Assembly (NCBI RefSeq): GCF_023703325.1
Contig: NZ_JAMQGM010000031.1
Coordinates: forward strand, 1-64,000
Length of the DNA: 64,000 bases
Origin: Streptomyces meridianus
GTDB lineage: Bacteria; Actinomycetota; Actinomycetes; Streptomycetales; Streptomycetaceae
Direction: 5' to 3'
Made by a program: the position numbers and the translations under genes. Shown here piece by piece: positions 9,107-18,506 of this stretch. A model generated the notes under the pieces. The model made no database searches. It saw only the letters and a program-made list of their open reading frames with translations, and was not told the DNA's origin. Position 1 is the stretch's first letter. Every line of letters starts with the position of its first letter.

Positions 9107-10161
9107 GGGCCGATCCTTCCATGCATCCGAAAAATACGGTCGTACGCGGCGGCCAGCAGCTCCGGATCGTGTTTCGGGGCTCCGTCGGGCGCGGCCACGG
9201 GCGCCAGCTCCACCCTGCCGCCCAGGCGGGCGGCGGCGTCGTTCAGGCTGTCCCGGTCGGGCACGGCGGCCTCGTCGGCCAGCACCACGTCGAAGGCGAG
9301 TTTAGGGGCGTGTCGGGCCAAAACCTCCAAATGACGCTGCGGAGAGAAGCCCTCGGTTTCCCCGGGCTGTGGCGCGAGGTTGAGCGAGAGCACCCGCCTG
9401 GCCCGGGTCTCGGTGAGCGCCTGGAGCAGTTCGGGCACCAGGAGGTGCGGGATCACGGACGAGAACCACGAGCCGGGTCCGAGCACGACCCAGTCGGCGT
9501 CCAGGACCGCCTCGACGGCCTGGGGCACCGCAGGCGGGTCCTGCGGCACCACGTGCACCGACAGGACCTCGCCGGGGGTGAGCGCCACGGTGGCCTGCCC
9601 GCGGACGGTGGTGGTCTCGTGCGGCCGGGCCGGGTCGTGCCCCCGTACCTGGGCCTGGAGTTCCAGCGGGACGGCGGACATCGGCAGTACCCGGCCATGG
9701 GCGCCGAGGAGCCGGCCGACCCACTCCAGGGCCGCCACGGGGTCCCCCAGCTGCTCCCACAGGGCGACGATCAGGAGGTTGCCGACCGCGTGGCCGTGCA
9801 GTTCACCCCGGCTCGCGAAGCGGTGCTGAATGACGCGCGCCCAGGTCTGGCCCCAGTCGTCGTCGCCGCACAGCGCCGCGAGGGCCTTGCGCAGGTCGCC
9901 GGGGGGCAGCACGCCCAGTTCGTCGCGCAGCCGCCCGCTCGAGCCGCCGTCGTCGGCCACGGTGACGACGGCGGTCAGGTCACCGGTGATCCGGCGGAGC
10001 GCGGCGAGCGAGGCGGACAGCCCGTGGCCGCCACCGAGGGCGACGACCTTGGGCTGCTGTGCGTCCCGCCGCCCGGCGGCGCGCCCGCGTGCCAGATCGG
10101 CGCCCTCGGTGACGAGCCGGCGGACGCGCCGCAGCCGTGAGGCACGGCCGGTCCCCGTCAC
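9097..10161 (-). CDS. yvcK: YvcK/CofD-like protein
   Basis: Members of this family bind UDP-sugars and affect cell shape and gluconeogenic growth in other Gram-positives; the exact role in Streptomyces is not known to me. The 354-aa protein has the glycine-rich loop VVALGGGHGLSAS, TVADDGGSSGRLR, and GPGSWFSSVIPHLLV, all typical of the CofD-like fold. The GTG start at 10161 overlaps the rapZ stop as GTGA. It sits between rapZ and whiA, an order conserved across many Gram-positive bacteria. Confidence 0.93.
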   Translation of the reverse strand: MTGTGRASRLRRVRRLVTEGADLARGRAAGRRDAQQPKVVALGGGHGLSASLAALRRITGDLTAVVTVADDGGSSGRLRDELGVLPPGDLRKALAALCGDDDWGQTWARVIQHRFASRGELHGHAVGNLLIVALWEQLGDPVAALEWVGRLLGAHGRVLPMSAVPLELQAQVRGHDPARPHETTTVRGQATVALTPGEVLSVHVVPQDPPAVPQAVEAVLDADWVVLGPGSWFSSVIPHLLVPELLQALTETRARRVLSLNLAPQPGETEGFSPQRHLEVLARHAPKLAFDVVLADEAAVPDRDSLNDAAARLGGRVELAPVAAPDGAPKHDPELLAAAYDRIFRMHGRIGPWR

Positions 10162-11084
10162 TCGCGCCCCATGTCCCGGTGCACGACCACGGTCTCGATG
10201 CCCCCCGAGGCCAGTCGGCGGGCCAGTCGCTCCGACATGGCGACGCTGCGGTGCTTGCCGCCGGTGCAGCCCACCGCGACCGTCACGTACCGCTTGCCCT
10301 CGCGGCGGTATCCGGTGGCGATGAGCTGGAGGAGTTCGGCGTAGCGGTCGAGGAACTCCTTGGCCCCCGGCTGGTTGAAGACGTAGCCGGACACCTCCTC
10401 GTTGAGCCCGGTGAAGGGGCGCAGCTCCGGCACCCAGTGCGGGTTGGGCAGGAAGCGGCAGTCCACGACGAGATCGGCGTCGACGGGCAGGCCGTACTTG
10501 AACCCGAAGGACATGACGGTGGCCCGCAGTTCGGGCTCCTCGTCGCCCGCGAACTGGGCGTCCATCTTGGCGCGCAGCTCGTGGACGTTGAGGCTGGAGG
10601 TGTCGACGACGAGGTCGGCGTCCCCGCGCAGTTCGCGCAGCAGGTCGCGCTCGGCGGCGATGCCGTCGACGATCCGGCCGTCGCCCTGCAGGGGGTGCGG
10701 GCGGCGGACCGATTCGAAGCGGCGCACCAGGGCGTCGTCGGAGGCCTCCAGAAAGAGTGTGCGACGGGTTACGCCCTTGGCGTCGAGGTCGGCGAGCGAC
10801 TCGCGGAGGTTGTCGAAGAACCGGCGGCCCCGCACGTCCACGACGACGGCGATCCGGGCGACGTTGCCCTGGGAGCGCGCCCCCAAATCGACCATGGTCG
10901 GGATCAGGGCCGGCGGCAGGTTGTCCACCACGAACCAGCCGAGGTCCTCGAGGCATTTCGCGGCAGTGGACCGACCTGCTCCGGACATGCCGGAGATGAT
11001 CACCAGCTCAGGAATGGCGGCTTCGGCGCTGTCCGCCGTCGTGCCCGTGGTCACCTGTGCTCCGTCTCCGTCGTTCTCGTTCAT
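10158..11084 (-). CDS. rapZ: RNase adapter/nucleotide-binding protein RapZ
   Basis: This P-loop protein family includes RapZ of E. coli, which controls GlmS mRNA decay; actinobacterial members bind nucleotides but lack a settled target. The 308-aa protein has Walker A GMSGAGRST near residue 33, Walker B-like FLEASDDALVRRF, and the C-terminal signature VGCTGGKHRSVAMSERLA. The ATG at 11084 forms an ATGA overlap with the uvrC stop, and its own stop overlaps the yvcK start. The four genes therefore look translationally coupled. Confidence 0.95.
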   Translation of the reverse strand: MNENDGDGAQVTTGTTADSAEAAIPELVIISGMSGAGRSTAAKCLEDLGWFVVDNLPPALIPTMVDLGARSQGNVARIAVVVDVRGRRFFDNLRESLADLDAKGVTRRTLFLEASDDALVRRFESVRRPHPLQGDGRIVDGIAAERDLLRELRGDADLVVDTSSLNVHELRAKMDAQFAGDEEPELRATVMSFGFKYGLPVDADLVVDCRFLPNPHWVPELRPFTGLNEEVSGYVFNQPGAKEFLDRYAELLQLIATGYRREGKRYVTVAVGCTGGKHRSVAMSERLARRLASGGIETVVVHRDMGRE

Positions 11085-13189
11085 CGTTCCTTCCCCCGTC
11101 CCGGCGACGCGGCCGCGGGTGCGGCCCCGTCCTCCATGATCTCTCCTGTGGCGGTGTTCACCGCCGGAGCCGCGGGTGCCGCCCCGGCGAGGGCAGCCGC
11201 CACGGTTTCGGCCGTCTTCCGTCCGATGCCCGGGACCTCGCAGATCTCGTCGATCGTGGCGGCGCGCAGCCGTTTGAGCGAACCGAAGTGCTTCAGCAGG
11301 GCCTGCCGCCGCCCGGAGCCGAGCCCGGGGACGGCGTCCAGCGGGCCGCTGCGCAGCGACGCGCTGCGCTTCTTGCGCTGGTAGGCGATGGCGAAACGGT
11401 GCGCCTCGTCCCGGATCCGCTGCAACAGGTACAGGCCCTCGCTGGTGCGCGGCAGAACCACCGGGTCGGTGTCGTCCGGCAGCCACACCTCCTCCAGGCG
11501 CTTGGCGAGGCCGCAGACGGCGACGTCGTCGATGCCGAGTTCGTCGAGCGCGCGCCGGGCCGCGGCGACCTGGGGCTGCCCGCCGTCGACGACGACGAGC
11601 TGCGGTGGGTAGGCGAAGCGGCGGGGCCGTCCCGACTCCGGGTCGAGTGGACCGGACCGGCCGTCCCCCAGGGGGTCGGGCCCGTCCGCGGGGTCGTTCC
11701 CCTCGGGGACCTCCCATTCGCCACTGCGCTGCATCTCGCTGAGGTAGCGGCGGAACCTCCGGCTGATCACCTCGTGCATCGATCGGACGTCGTCCTGGTC
11801 CGTGCCGTGCCAGACCTGTTCGCCGCCCACCCGGCCCTTGACCTGGAAGCGCCGGTACTCGCTCTTGCGGGCGAGGCCGTCCTCGAAGACGACCATCGAG
11901 GCGACGATGTCCTCGCCCTGGAAGTGGGAGATGTCGAAGCACTCCACGCGCAGCGGCGCCGAGTCGAGGCCGAGCGCATCGGCGATCTCCTCGAGCGCGC
12001 GGGAGCGGGTGGTGAGGTCGGAGGCGCGTTTGGTCTTGTGCAGGACGAGCGCCTGCTGGGCGTTGCGCTGCACGGTCGCCATGAGGTCCTTCTTGTCGCC
12101 GCGCTGCGGGACCCGCAGGTCGACGCGCGAGCCGCGGCGTTCGGCGAGCCAGGCCGCGACCGGCCGTGCGGCTTCCTCGCCGTACTCGTCCGTGGCGGCG
12201 GGCGTGTCGGGCAGGGCGGGCACCAGGACCTCGCGCGGGACGCCCTCACCGCTCTCGTCACCGTAGAGCTGCTGGAGGGCGTGCTCGACGAGCCCGGCGG
12301 TGTCGACCTCCTCGACCTTGTCCGTGACCCAGCCGCGCTGACCGCGCACCCGCCCGCCTCGGACGTGGAAGATCTGGACCGCTGCCTCGAGTTCGTCCTC
12401 GGCGACAGCGATCAGGTCGGCGTCGGTGGCGTCGGCGAGCACCACGGCGTTCTTCTCCATCGCCCGGCGGAGGGCCTCGGCGTCGTCACGCAGCCGTGCA
12501 GCCTTCTCGTACTCCATCTCCTCGGCGGCCTCGTGCATCCGCTGTTCGAGCCGGCGCAGATGGGCACGGGTGCGGCCGGCCATGAAGTCGCAGAACTCCT
12601 CGGCGAGTTCGCGGTGTTCCTCCGGGCTGATCCGTCCGACACAGGGCGCCGAGCATTTGCCGATGTAGCCGAGCAGGCAGGGGCGGCCGATCTGGGCGGA
12701 ACGCTTGAACACCCCGGCGGAGCAGGTCCGTACGGGGAAGACCCGGAGCATCAGGTCGACGGTCTCGCGGATCGCCCACGCGTGCGCGTACGGGCCGAAG
12801 TAGCGGACCCCCTTGCGCTTCGGTCCCCGCATCACCTGGACCCGGGGGAACTCCTCGTTCATGGTGACGGCAAGGGACGGATAGCTCTTGTCGTCGCGGT
12901 ACTTGACGTTGAACCGCGGGTCGAACTCCTTGATCCAGGAGTACTCCAGCTGAAGCGCCTCGACCTCGGTGGAGACCACCGTCCACTCCACGGACGCGGC
13001 GGTGGTGACCATGGTGCGGGTGCGCGGGTGCAGGCCTGCGAGGTCCTGGAAGTACGAGGAGAGCCGCTGACGGAGGCTCTTCGCCTTCCCGACGTAGATC
13101 ACCCGGCGGTGCTCGTCCCGGAATTTGTAGACCCCCGGCGAATCGGGAATCTGCCCCGGCCTGGGTCGGTAGCTGGTGGGGTCGGCCAT
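11081..13189 (-). CDS. uvrC: UvrABC system protein C
   Basis: UvrC makes the two incisions flanking a DNA lesion during nucleotide excision repair, after UvrA and UvrB locate the damage. The 702-aa protein has an N-terminal GIY-YIG nuclease (GVYKF to IYVGKAKSLRQRL, residues 15-50), a Cys-rich stretch (PCLLGYIGKCSAPC), a UVR motif (QRMHEAAEEMEYEKAARLRD), the RNase H-like nuclease (ECFDISHFQGEDIVASMVVF) and C-terminal helix-hairpin-helices (GLGSGRRQALLKHFGSLKRLRAA). The ATG at 13189 gives the usual MADPTSYRP start. First gene of the operon; uvrA and uvrB are nearby but separate. Confidence 0.97.
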   Translation of the reverse strand: MADPTSYRPRPGQIPDSPGVYKFRDEHRRVIYVGKAKSLRQRLSSYFQDLAGLHPRTRTMVTTAASVEWTVVSTEVEALQLEYSWIKEFDPRFNVKYRDDKSYPSLAVTMNEEFPRVQVMRGPKRKGVRYFGPYAHAWAIRETVDLMLRVFPVRTCSAGVFKRSAQIGRPCLLGYIGKCSAPCVGRISPEEHRELAEEFCDFMAGRTRAHLRRLEQRMHEAAEEMEYEKAARLRDDAEALRRAMEKNAVVLADATDADLIAVAEDELEAAVQIFHVRGGRVRGQRGWVTDKVEEVDTAGLVEHALQQLYGDESGEGVPREVLVPALPDTPAATDEYGEEAARPVAAWLAERRGSRVDLRVPQRGDKKDLMATVQRNAQQALVLHKTKRASDLTTRSRALEEIADALGLDSAPLRVECFDISHFQGEDIVASMVVFEDGLARKSEYRRFQVKGRVGGEQVWHGTDQDDVRSMHEVISRRFRRYLSEMQRSGEWEVPEGNDPADGPDPLGDGRSGPLDPESGRPRRFAYPPQLVVVDGGQPQVAAARRALDELGIDDVAVCGLAKRLEEVWLPDDTDPVVLPRTSEGLYLLQRIRDEAHRFAIAYQRKKRSASLRSGPLDAVPGLGSGRRQALLKHFGSLKRLRAATIDEICEVPGIGRKTAETVAAALAGAAPAAPAVNTATGEIMEDGAAPAAASPGRGKER

Positions 13190-13286
13190 GGCATCCACCC
13201 TACTGGCGGGCAGGGACAGCACCGGGCGGGGCGGGAATCGCGAGGACACGCACGGTGACCGGGAGGGGTCACGGCCCGGCCGGGGG

Positions 13287-13348
13287 TTGACAGCCTCGGC
13301 ACTAAACCGCTTCAGTTGCATCCGTCGCGCGATCTCGAACCGGTTTGA
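13287..13348 (+). promoter_or_regulatory. Promoter and palindromic operators of the LacI-type sugar cluster
   Basis: A perfect -35 hexamer TTGACA (13287-13292) precedes an imperfect inverted repeat containing AAACCGCTTCAG (13304-13315) where a -10 would lie. A second near-palindrome, TCGAACCGGTTTGA (13335-13348), lies 40 nt before the regulator start. LacI-family regulators bind such CG-centred palindromes. Autoregulation and control of the downstream genes are inferred. Confidence 0.5.
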
Positions 13349-13388
13349 AAGACCGGGTGCGCGCCCCGCACCGACCGGAGTGACCCTC

Positions 13389-14408
13389 ATGGACCGACGT
13401 CCCACCATCGCGGACGTAGCGAAGCTGGCGGGCGTTTCCCGCAGCGCCGTCTCCTTCGCGCTGAACGGCCGTCCCGGCATCTCCGAGGACACCCGGGAGC
13501 GCATTCTGGCCGCGGCCCGCGAACTCGGCTGGCAGCCCAGCCGTCCCGCGCAGGCGCTCTCCCGCGGCCGGGCGGGAGCCCTGGGGCTCGTCCTGTCCCG
13601 GGAGCCCGGCGCGATCGGCGCCGACGCCTTCTTCCCCGCGTTCATCGCCGGAGTCGAGTCCGTACTGGCCGAACGCGGTGACGCACTGGTCCTGCAGGTC
13701 ACCGGCCCCGGCGACGAGGAGGCCGTGTACCGGCGCCTGGCCTCGGACCGCCGGGTCGACGGCGTCCTGCTGACGGACCTGCGCGTGGACGACCCGCGCC
13801 CCGCCCTCACCACCGAACTCGGCCTGCCCGCCGTAGTGGTGGGTGACGCGGACGGCGCGCACGGGCTGTGCGCCGTCTCCCTGGACGACCGCCCGGCGTT
13901 CGCCGCCGCGGTGCACCGCCTCGCGGACCTGGGTCATCGCCGCATCGCCCACGTCGCGGGGCCGCAGGAGTTCCGGCACGCCCGCCGCCGCCGCCAATCG
14001 TGGGAGCAGGCCATGCGGGAGGCCGGTCTGCCGCCCGGCCCGGTGCTGCCCGGCGGGTTCACCGCCGCGGGCGGCGCCTCGGCGACCCGCGAACTGCTGG
14101 GCCTCGGGCCGGACCGGCCAACCGCCGTCGTCTACGCCAACGACCTGTCGGCGACGGCCGGTCTCGCAGTGGCGCAGCAACGGGGCCTGGCCGTCCCCGG
14201 CGACCTCTCGGTGGTCGGCTACGACGACACCCCGCTCGCCGCCTACACGCACCCGCCGCTGGCGTCCGCCCGGGCGGACGCCCAGGGCTGGGGCGCAGCA
14301 GCCGCCCGCGCCCTGGACGAGGTCATCGACCGCGGCAGGGCGGACGACGTCGAACTCGCCCCGGCCGAACTGCGGCCGCGGGCGTCCATCGGACCGGCGC
14401 CCGCATGA
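13389..14408 (+). CDS. LacI-family transcriptional regulator
   Basis: This 339-aa protein has a LacI helix-turn-helix at residues 4-50 (TIADVAKLAGVSRSAVSFALNG) and a periplasmic-binding-protein-like sugar-sensing domain with VVGYDDTPLAAYTHPPL near the C-terminus. It is most likely a repressor relieved by an oligosaccharide or sugar phosphate. The ATG at 13389 follows CGGAG; longer in-frame starts are not protein-like. It heads a cluster with a GH130-like enzyme, an oxidoreductase and a GH13 glucosidase, which it probably controls through the operators just upstream. Confidence 0.92.
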   Translation: MDRRPTIADVAKLAGVSRSAVSFALNGRPGISEDTRERILAAARELGWQPSRPAQALSRGRAGALGLVLSREPGAIGADAFFPAFIAGVESVLAERGDALVLQVTGPGDEEAVYRRLASDRRVDGVLLTDLRVDDPRPALTTELGLPAVVVGDADGAHGLCAVSLDDRPAFAAAVHRLADLGHRRIAHVAGPQEFRHARRRRQSWEQAMREAGLPPGPVLPGGFTAAGGASATRELLGLGPDRPTAVVYANDLSATAGLAVAQQRGLAVPGDLSVVGYDDTPLAAYTHPPLASARADAQGWGAAAARALDEVIDRGRADDVELAPAELRPRASIGPAPA

Positions 14409-14494
14409 GCGGCGCCCACGCCCCCCCGCAACCCGCCGGCACCCCACCTCGTCCCCCGGACCGCACCGCATCCCACGACCCCGACCGACCCTCC

Positions 14495-14511
14495 CCCGGA
14501 CTCCGTCCGGG
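14495..14511 (+). repeat. Short hairpin between regulator and GH130 gene
   Basis: CCCGGAC and GTCCGGG form a 7-nt stem with a 3-nt loop inside a pyrimidine-rich stretch that ends about 20 nt before the GH130 ribosome-binding site. From memory, similar pyrimidine-flanked hairpins recur between Streptomyces genes. It may reduce read-through from the regulator into the enzymes. Confidence 0.4.
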
Positions 14512-14546
14512 CGTACCCCCATCTCCGCACCAAAGGGCTGAACACC

Positions 14547-15623
14547 GTGCACGAGCGCACCACCGACACCACCATCCCGTACCGACTGGTCCGCCAGGGC
14601 GTCGTGATGTCCCCCGCCCCAGGAGAACCCCACGAGGCCGAGGGCGTTCTCAACCCCGCCGCCGGGCGCACTCCCGACGGAACCCTGCACCTGCTCCCCC
14701 GGCTGGTGGCAGAGGGCAACGTCTCCCGGGTGGGGCTCGCCGAGGTCGTGCTGACCGACGGCGTGCCGACCGGAGTCGAGCGGCGCGGCACCGTCCTGGA
14801 ACCCGACGAGGGCTGGGAGCGCGGCCTGAACAACGCCGGCGTCGAGGACCCGCGCATCACCTGGATCGAGAGCCTCGGCCGGTTCGTCATGAGCTACGTC
14901 GCCTACGGCCCGCTGGGCCCCAAGCCCGCGCTGGCCGTCTCGGAGAACCTCACCGACTGGCAGCGGCTGGGCCCGATCCAGTTCACGTACCAGCCGGACC
15001 TGGACACCGACCTCAACCTGTTCCCCAACAAGGACGTCGTCCACTTCCCCGAGCCGGTGCCCGGGCCGGACGGCGAGCCGGCGTACGCGATGCTGCACCG
15101 CCCGATGTGGGACCTGGGCTGGTTCCGTCCCGGTGAGGGCGTGCACCTTCCCGCAGGCGTGACCGACGAGCGGCCCGGCATCTGGATCAGCTACGTCCCG
15201 GTCGCCGAGGTGGAGAAGGACATCACCGCGCTCGTGCGGCCCCGTGACCACCGGCTGGTCGCACTGTCCGAGCACCCCTGGGAGTCCCTGAAGATCGGCG
15301 CCGGGCCGGCCCCGATCCGCGTCGACGAGGGCTGGCTGCTCATCCACCACGGCGTCTCGGGCTCCATCGAGGACCCCTTCGCCCAGAACCAGAAGGTCAG
15401 TTACGCCGCCGGCGCGATGATCCTGGACCCGGCGGACCCGGCGCGGGTGCTGTCCCGATCCTCCGAGCCGCTGATGGAGCCCGAGACCGAGGAGGAGCGC
15501 TCCGGCACCGTGCCCAACGTCGTGTTCCCCACGGCGATCGAGGAGATCGACGGCACGCTGTTCGTCTTCTACGGCATGGCCGACGCGCACATCGGTGTCG
15601 CCCGCCTGGAGCGCACGGCATGA
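14547..15623 (+). CDS. GH130-like glycosidase or phosphorylase
   Basis: This 358-aa five-bladed beta-propeller-type enzyme resembles GH130, whose members phosphorolyse or hydrolyse beta-mannosides. It has no signal peptide, so it acts in the cytoplasm. Visible motifs are GVEDPRITWIE (E100-D101-P102-R103, the conserved family motif), SENLTDWQRLG, NLFPNKDVVHFPEP, and IHHGVSG. The GTG at 14547 follows AAGGG. Its stop overlaps the next start as ATGA. The exact substrate cannot be read from the sequence; its alpha-glucosidase and oxidoreductase neighbours suggest a mixed-linkage or modified oligosaccharide. Confidence 0.8.
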   Translation: MHERTTDTTIPYRLVRQGVVMSPAPGEPHEAEGVLNPAAGRTPDGTLHLLPRLVAEGNVSRVGLAEVVLTDGVPTGVERRGTVLEPDEGWERGLNNAGVEDPRITWIESLGRFVMSYVAYGPLGPKPALAVSENLTDWQRLGPIQFTYQPDLDTDLNLFPNKDVVHFPEPVPGPDGEPAYAMLHRPMWDLGWFRPGEGVHLPAGVTDERPGIWISYVPVAEVEKDITALVRPRDHRLVALSEHPWESLKIGAGPAPIRVDEGWLLIHHGVSGSIEDPFAQNQKVSYAAGAMILDPADPARVLSRSSEPLMEPETEEERSGTVPNVVFPTAIEEIDGTLFVFYGMADAHIGVARLERTA

Positions 15624-16891
15624 CCGCGTCCGTCCCGGCGACCGGGGCGGACGGCACGCTCGGCCTGGGGCTGGTCGGCTGCGGCGCGTTCGGGGCGTAC
15701 GTCCTCGACGCCGTGGCCGGCCTGCCGGGTCTGCGGGTCACCGCGGTGGCCGACGCGGACCCGGTGCGGGCGCGGACGCTCGCGGACGCCCACGGCTCGG
15801 CAGTCTGCTCCGGCCCGGACGACCTGCTGCAACGGTCCGACGTGCACGTCGTCGCGCTGGCCACGCCGCCCGCCGGCCACGCGGACCTGGCCGTGGCAGC
15901 GCTGCGCGCGGGCCGTCACGTCTTCTGCGAGAAGCCGCTGGCCACGACTGCCGCGGAAGCGGCCCGGGTACGGGACGAGGCCGAACGCTCCTCCGGCGTC
16001 CTCGTCGTCGACCACGTGCTGCGCTACAACCCGCTGCTGCGGATGCTCCAGCGCCTCGGCCCCGGGGAGCGGGGCGGTGAGGGACTGCTGGACCCGCTGC
16101 GGAGGTTCGCCTTCGAGAACGACGCCTCCGACGAGGACCTCGGCCCCGGCCACTGGTTCTGGGATCCGGAGCACAGCGGCGGCATCTTCGTCGAGCACGG
16201 CGTGCACTTCTTCGACGCCGCCCGTGCCCTGATGGGGAGCGAGCCGGAGACCGTGCAGGCCATGGCCGTGCGTCGGGACGGCGACGGCCCCGAGGACATC
16301 GTGGTCGCCACCGCGGCCCATCCGGGCGGCGCCGTCGCCACACACACCCACTCGTTCACCCACGCGCACCGCTGCGAACGGCAGTTGATGCGGCTGGACT
16401 ACGGCTTCGCCGAGGCCCGCGTCACCGGCTGGATACCCGTCCACGCGACCCTGACCGCGTGGACGGACGACGCCGGTGCGGCCCGCTGGGAGGCACTGCC
16501 GGCCAGGTCCGCCGAGCTGCTGGCCGTCCCCGGCATGCCGCTGCACGGCGGCGAACGGGTGACGGTGACCGTGCACCGGAACGCCGGTTCCGCAGCGGCA
16601 GCCCGCGGTCGCGGTGTCTCCCGCAGCGTTCCGCACCGCGTCGACGCGGTGATCGACCTCGGCGGCGAGGCGATGAAGCCGCACGTGTACGCGGGCAGCG
16701 TCCGCGCCGCCTTCGCCGACCTGCTGCGCTGCGCTGTGGACGGCGGCACTCCGGTCGCGGACGCACGTTCGGGGCTGGCCGCGGTGGCGGTCGCCGAGGC
16801 CGCCACCCGGGCCGCCGCCACCGGCCGCACCGAACCCGTCCTGATACCGGGCCGCGGTACGGCGCCACGGATGCCGGGAGCGGGCACGTGA
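15620..16891 (+). CDS. Gfo/Idh/MocA-family oxidoreductase
   Basis: This 423-aa NAD(P)-dependent dehydrogenase family acts on sugars, inositols and related polyols. The Rossmann loop GLVGCGAFGAYVLDA occupies about residues 17-32, and the EKPL motif has E104-K105-P106, with the Lys being the family's catalytic residue. The C-terminal alpha/beta domain has EHGVHFFDAARALMG. The ATG overlaps the GH130 stop, and its own stop overlaps the GH13 start, so the three enzymes are made together. It may oxidise a sugar released by, or fed to, its neighbours; that is inference. Confidence 0.88.
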   Translation: MTASVPATGADGTLGLGLVGCGAFGAYVLDAVAGLPGLRVTAVADADPVRARTLADAHGSAVCSGPDDLLQRSDVHVVALATPPAGHADLAVAALRAGRHVFCEKPLATTAAEAARVRDEAERSSGVLVVDHVLRYNPLLRMLQRLGPGERGGEGLLDPLRRFAFENDASDEDLGPGHWFWDPEHSGGIFVEHGVHFFDAARALMGSEPETVQAMAVRRDGDGPEDIVVATAAHPGGAVATHTHSFTHAHRCERQLMRLDYGFAEARVTGWIPVHATLTAWTDDAGAARWEALPARSAELLAVPGMPLHGGERVTVTVHRNAGSAAAARGRGVSRSVPHRVDAVIDLGGEAMKPHVYAGSVRAAFADLLRCAVDGGTPVADARSGLAAVAVAEAATRAAATGRTEPVLIPGRGTAPRMPGAGT

Positions 16892-18504
16892 GGGGGCGGC
16901 CGGACGGCGAGGCGTCCGCCTGGTGGCGGGACGCGGTCTGCTACGAGATCCATCCGCGGGCCTTCGCCGACTCCGACGGCGACGGCATCGGCGACCTGCC
17001 CGGTCTGACCTCCCGGTTGCCGTACGTGGCGGAGCTGGGCGTCGACGCCGTCTGGCTCACGCCGTTCTACCCCTCGCCGCTGGCCGACGCCGGGTACGAC
17101 ATCGCCGACCACACGGCGGTCGCCCCGGAACTCGGCTCCCTCGAGGACTTCGACGAACTCACCGCGCGGGCCCATGCGCTGGGTCTCAGGGTGATCGTCG
17201 ATCTGGTGCCCAACCACACCTCCGACGCGCATCCGTGGTTCCGCGAGGCGCTGAGTGCCCCGCCCGGCGACCCGGCGCGGGAGCGTTTCCTCTTCCGCCC
17301 CGGACGCGGTGCGGACGGCGAACGGCCGCCCAACGACTGGCAGTCCGCCTTCGGTGGGCCCGCCTGGACCCGGGTCCCCGACGGGGAGTGGTACCTGCAC
17401 CTGCACGCCCCGGAGCAACCGGATCTGAACTGGCGCCATCCGGCCGTCCGCGCCGAGTTCGAGCGGATCCTGCGGTTCTGGCTGGACCACGGCGTCGACG
17501 GGTTCCGGGTGGACGTCGCCCACGCGCTGTTCAAGGAGGCCGGGCTGCCGGACGCCGGCCCCGGGCAGCACCAGGACATCGCCACCAACCACCTGCTCCC
17601 CTACTACGACCGCGAGGAGCTCCACCCGCTGTACCGGCGCTGGCGGTCGCTGCTGCTCTCGCATCCGGCCGGTCCGCCCGGATCGGCCCACCCGGCCGAG
17701 CGGTTGCTCGTTGCCGAGGCCGCGGTCTTCGATCCGGAGCGGCTGGCCCGCTACGTCCGGCCGGACGAGATGCAGCAGAGCTTCAACTTCGCCTTCCTGG
17801 AGTGCCCGTGGGAGCCGGCTGCGCTGCACCGCGTCATCGACGGTTCGACCCGGGCCATGGCCGGTGTGGGCGCACCGGTGACCTGGGTGCTCTCCAGCCA
17901 TGACGCGATCCGGCCGGTCACCCGCTACGGCGGGGGCGCCGTCGGGGAGCGCCGGGCGCGGGCGGCTGCACTGCTCATGCTGTCGCTGCCCGGCACGGCG
18001 TATCTCTACCAGGGCGAGGAACTCGGTCTGCCGCAGGCCGAGTTGGCCGACGACCGGATCCGCGACCCGCTGTGGGAGCGCTCCGGCCGCACCGAGCGCG
18101 GGAGGGACGGCTGCCGCGTGCCCCTCCCGTGGACGGACGGCCTGCCGCCGTACGGCTTCAGCACCGCAGCTCCGGCGGACTGCTGGTTCCCGCAGCCGGA
18201 AGGCTGGGGCCTGCTGTCCGTGGCGGCGCAGAGCAGCGACAGCTCGTCCATGCTGGCGCTTCACCGCACCGCGTTGCAGGTGCGGCGGAACAACCCCACG
18301 TCGGACGGGGGCCCGCGGCTGCTCACGCCGCCGGACGCCTCGCACCTGGCCTTCGACCGGGGCGACCGGCTCCGATGCCTGGTCAACTTCGGCCCGGATC
18401 CGCTGCAGCTTCCCGGGGGCTGCGAGGTCCTGCTGACCAGCGGCCCGCTCAGCGACGGGATGCTGCCGGCGGACACCACGGCCTGGGTCGCACCGGCCCG
18501 CTGA
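16888..18504 (+). CDS. GH13 alpha-glucosidase
   Basis: This 538-aa cytoplasmic hydrolase belongs to the alpha-amylase family, most like oligo-1,6-/alpha-1,4-glucosidases. The N-terminal WWRDAVCYEIHPRAFADSDGDGIGDLPG is diagnostic. The four conserved regions are present: DLVPNHTS, GFRVDVAH (nucleophile D209), LLVAEAAVF (acid/base E277) and LSSHDAIRP (D339). The GTG at 16888 overlaps the preceding stop as GTGA; an open frame continues upstream inside the oxidoreductase and is rejected. Last gene of the cluster; a strong bidirectional hairpin separates it from uvrA. Confidence 0.92.
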   Translation: MRGRPDGEASAWWRDAVCYEIHPRAFADSDGDGIGDLPGLTSRLPYVAELGVDAVWLTPFYPSPLADAGYDIADHTAVAPELGSLEDFDELTARAHALGLRVIVDLVPNHTSDAHPWFREALSAPPGDPARERFLFRPGRGADGERPPNDWQSAFGGPAWTRVPDGEWYLHLHAPEQPDLNWRHPAVRAEFERILRFWLDHGVDGFRVDVAHALFKEAGLPDAGPGQHQDIATNHLLPYYDREELHPLYRRWRSLLLSHPAGPPGSAHPAERLLVAEAAVFDPERLARYVRPDEMQQSFNFAFLECPWEPAALHRVIDGSTRAMAGVGAPVTWVLSSHDAIRPVTRYGGGAVGERRARAAALLMLSLPGTAYLYQGEELGLPQAELADDRIRDPLWERSGRTERGRDGCRVPLPWTDGLPPYGFSTAAPADCWFPQPEGWGLLSVAAQSSDSSSMLALHRTALQVRRNNPTSDGGPRLLTPPDASHLAFDRGDRLRCLVNFGPDPLQLPGGCEVLLTSGPLSDGMLPADTTAWVAPAR

Positions 18505-18506
18505 CC

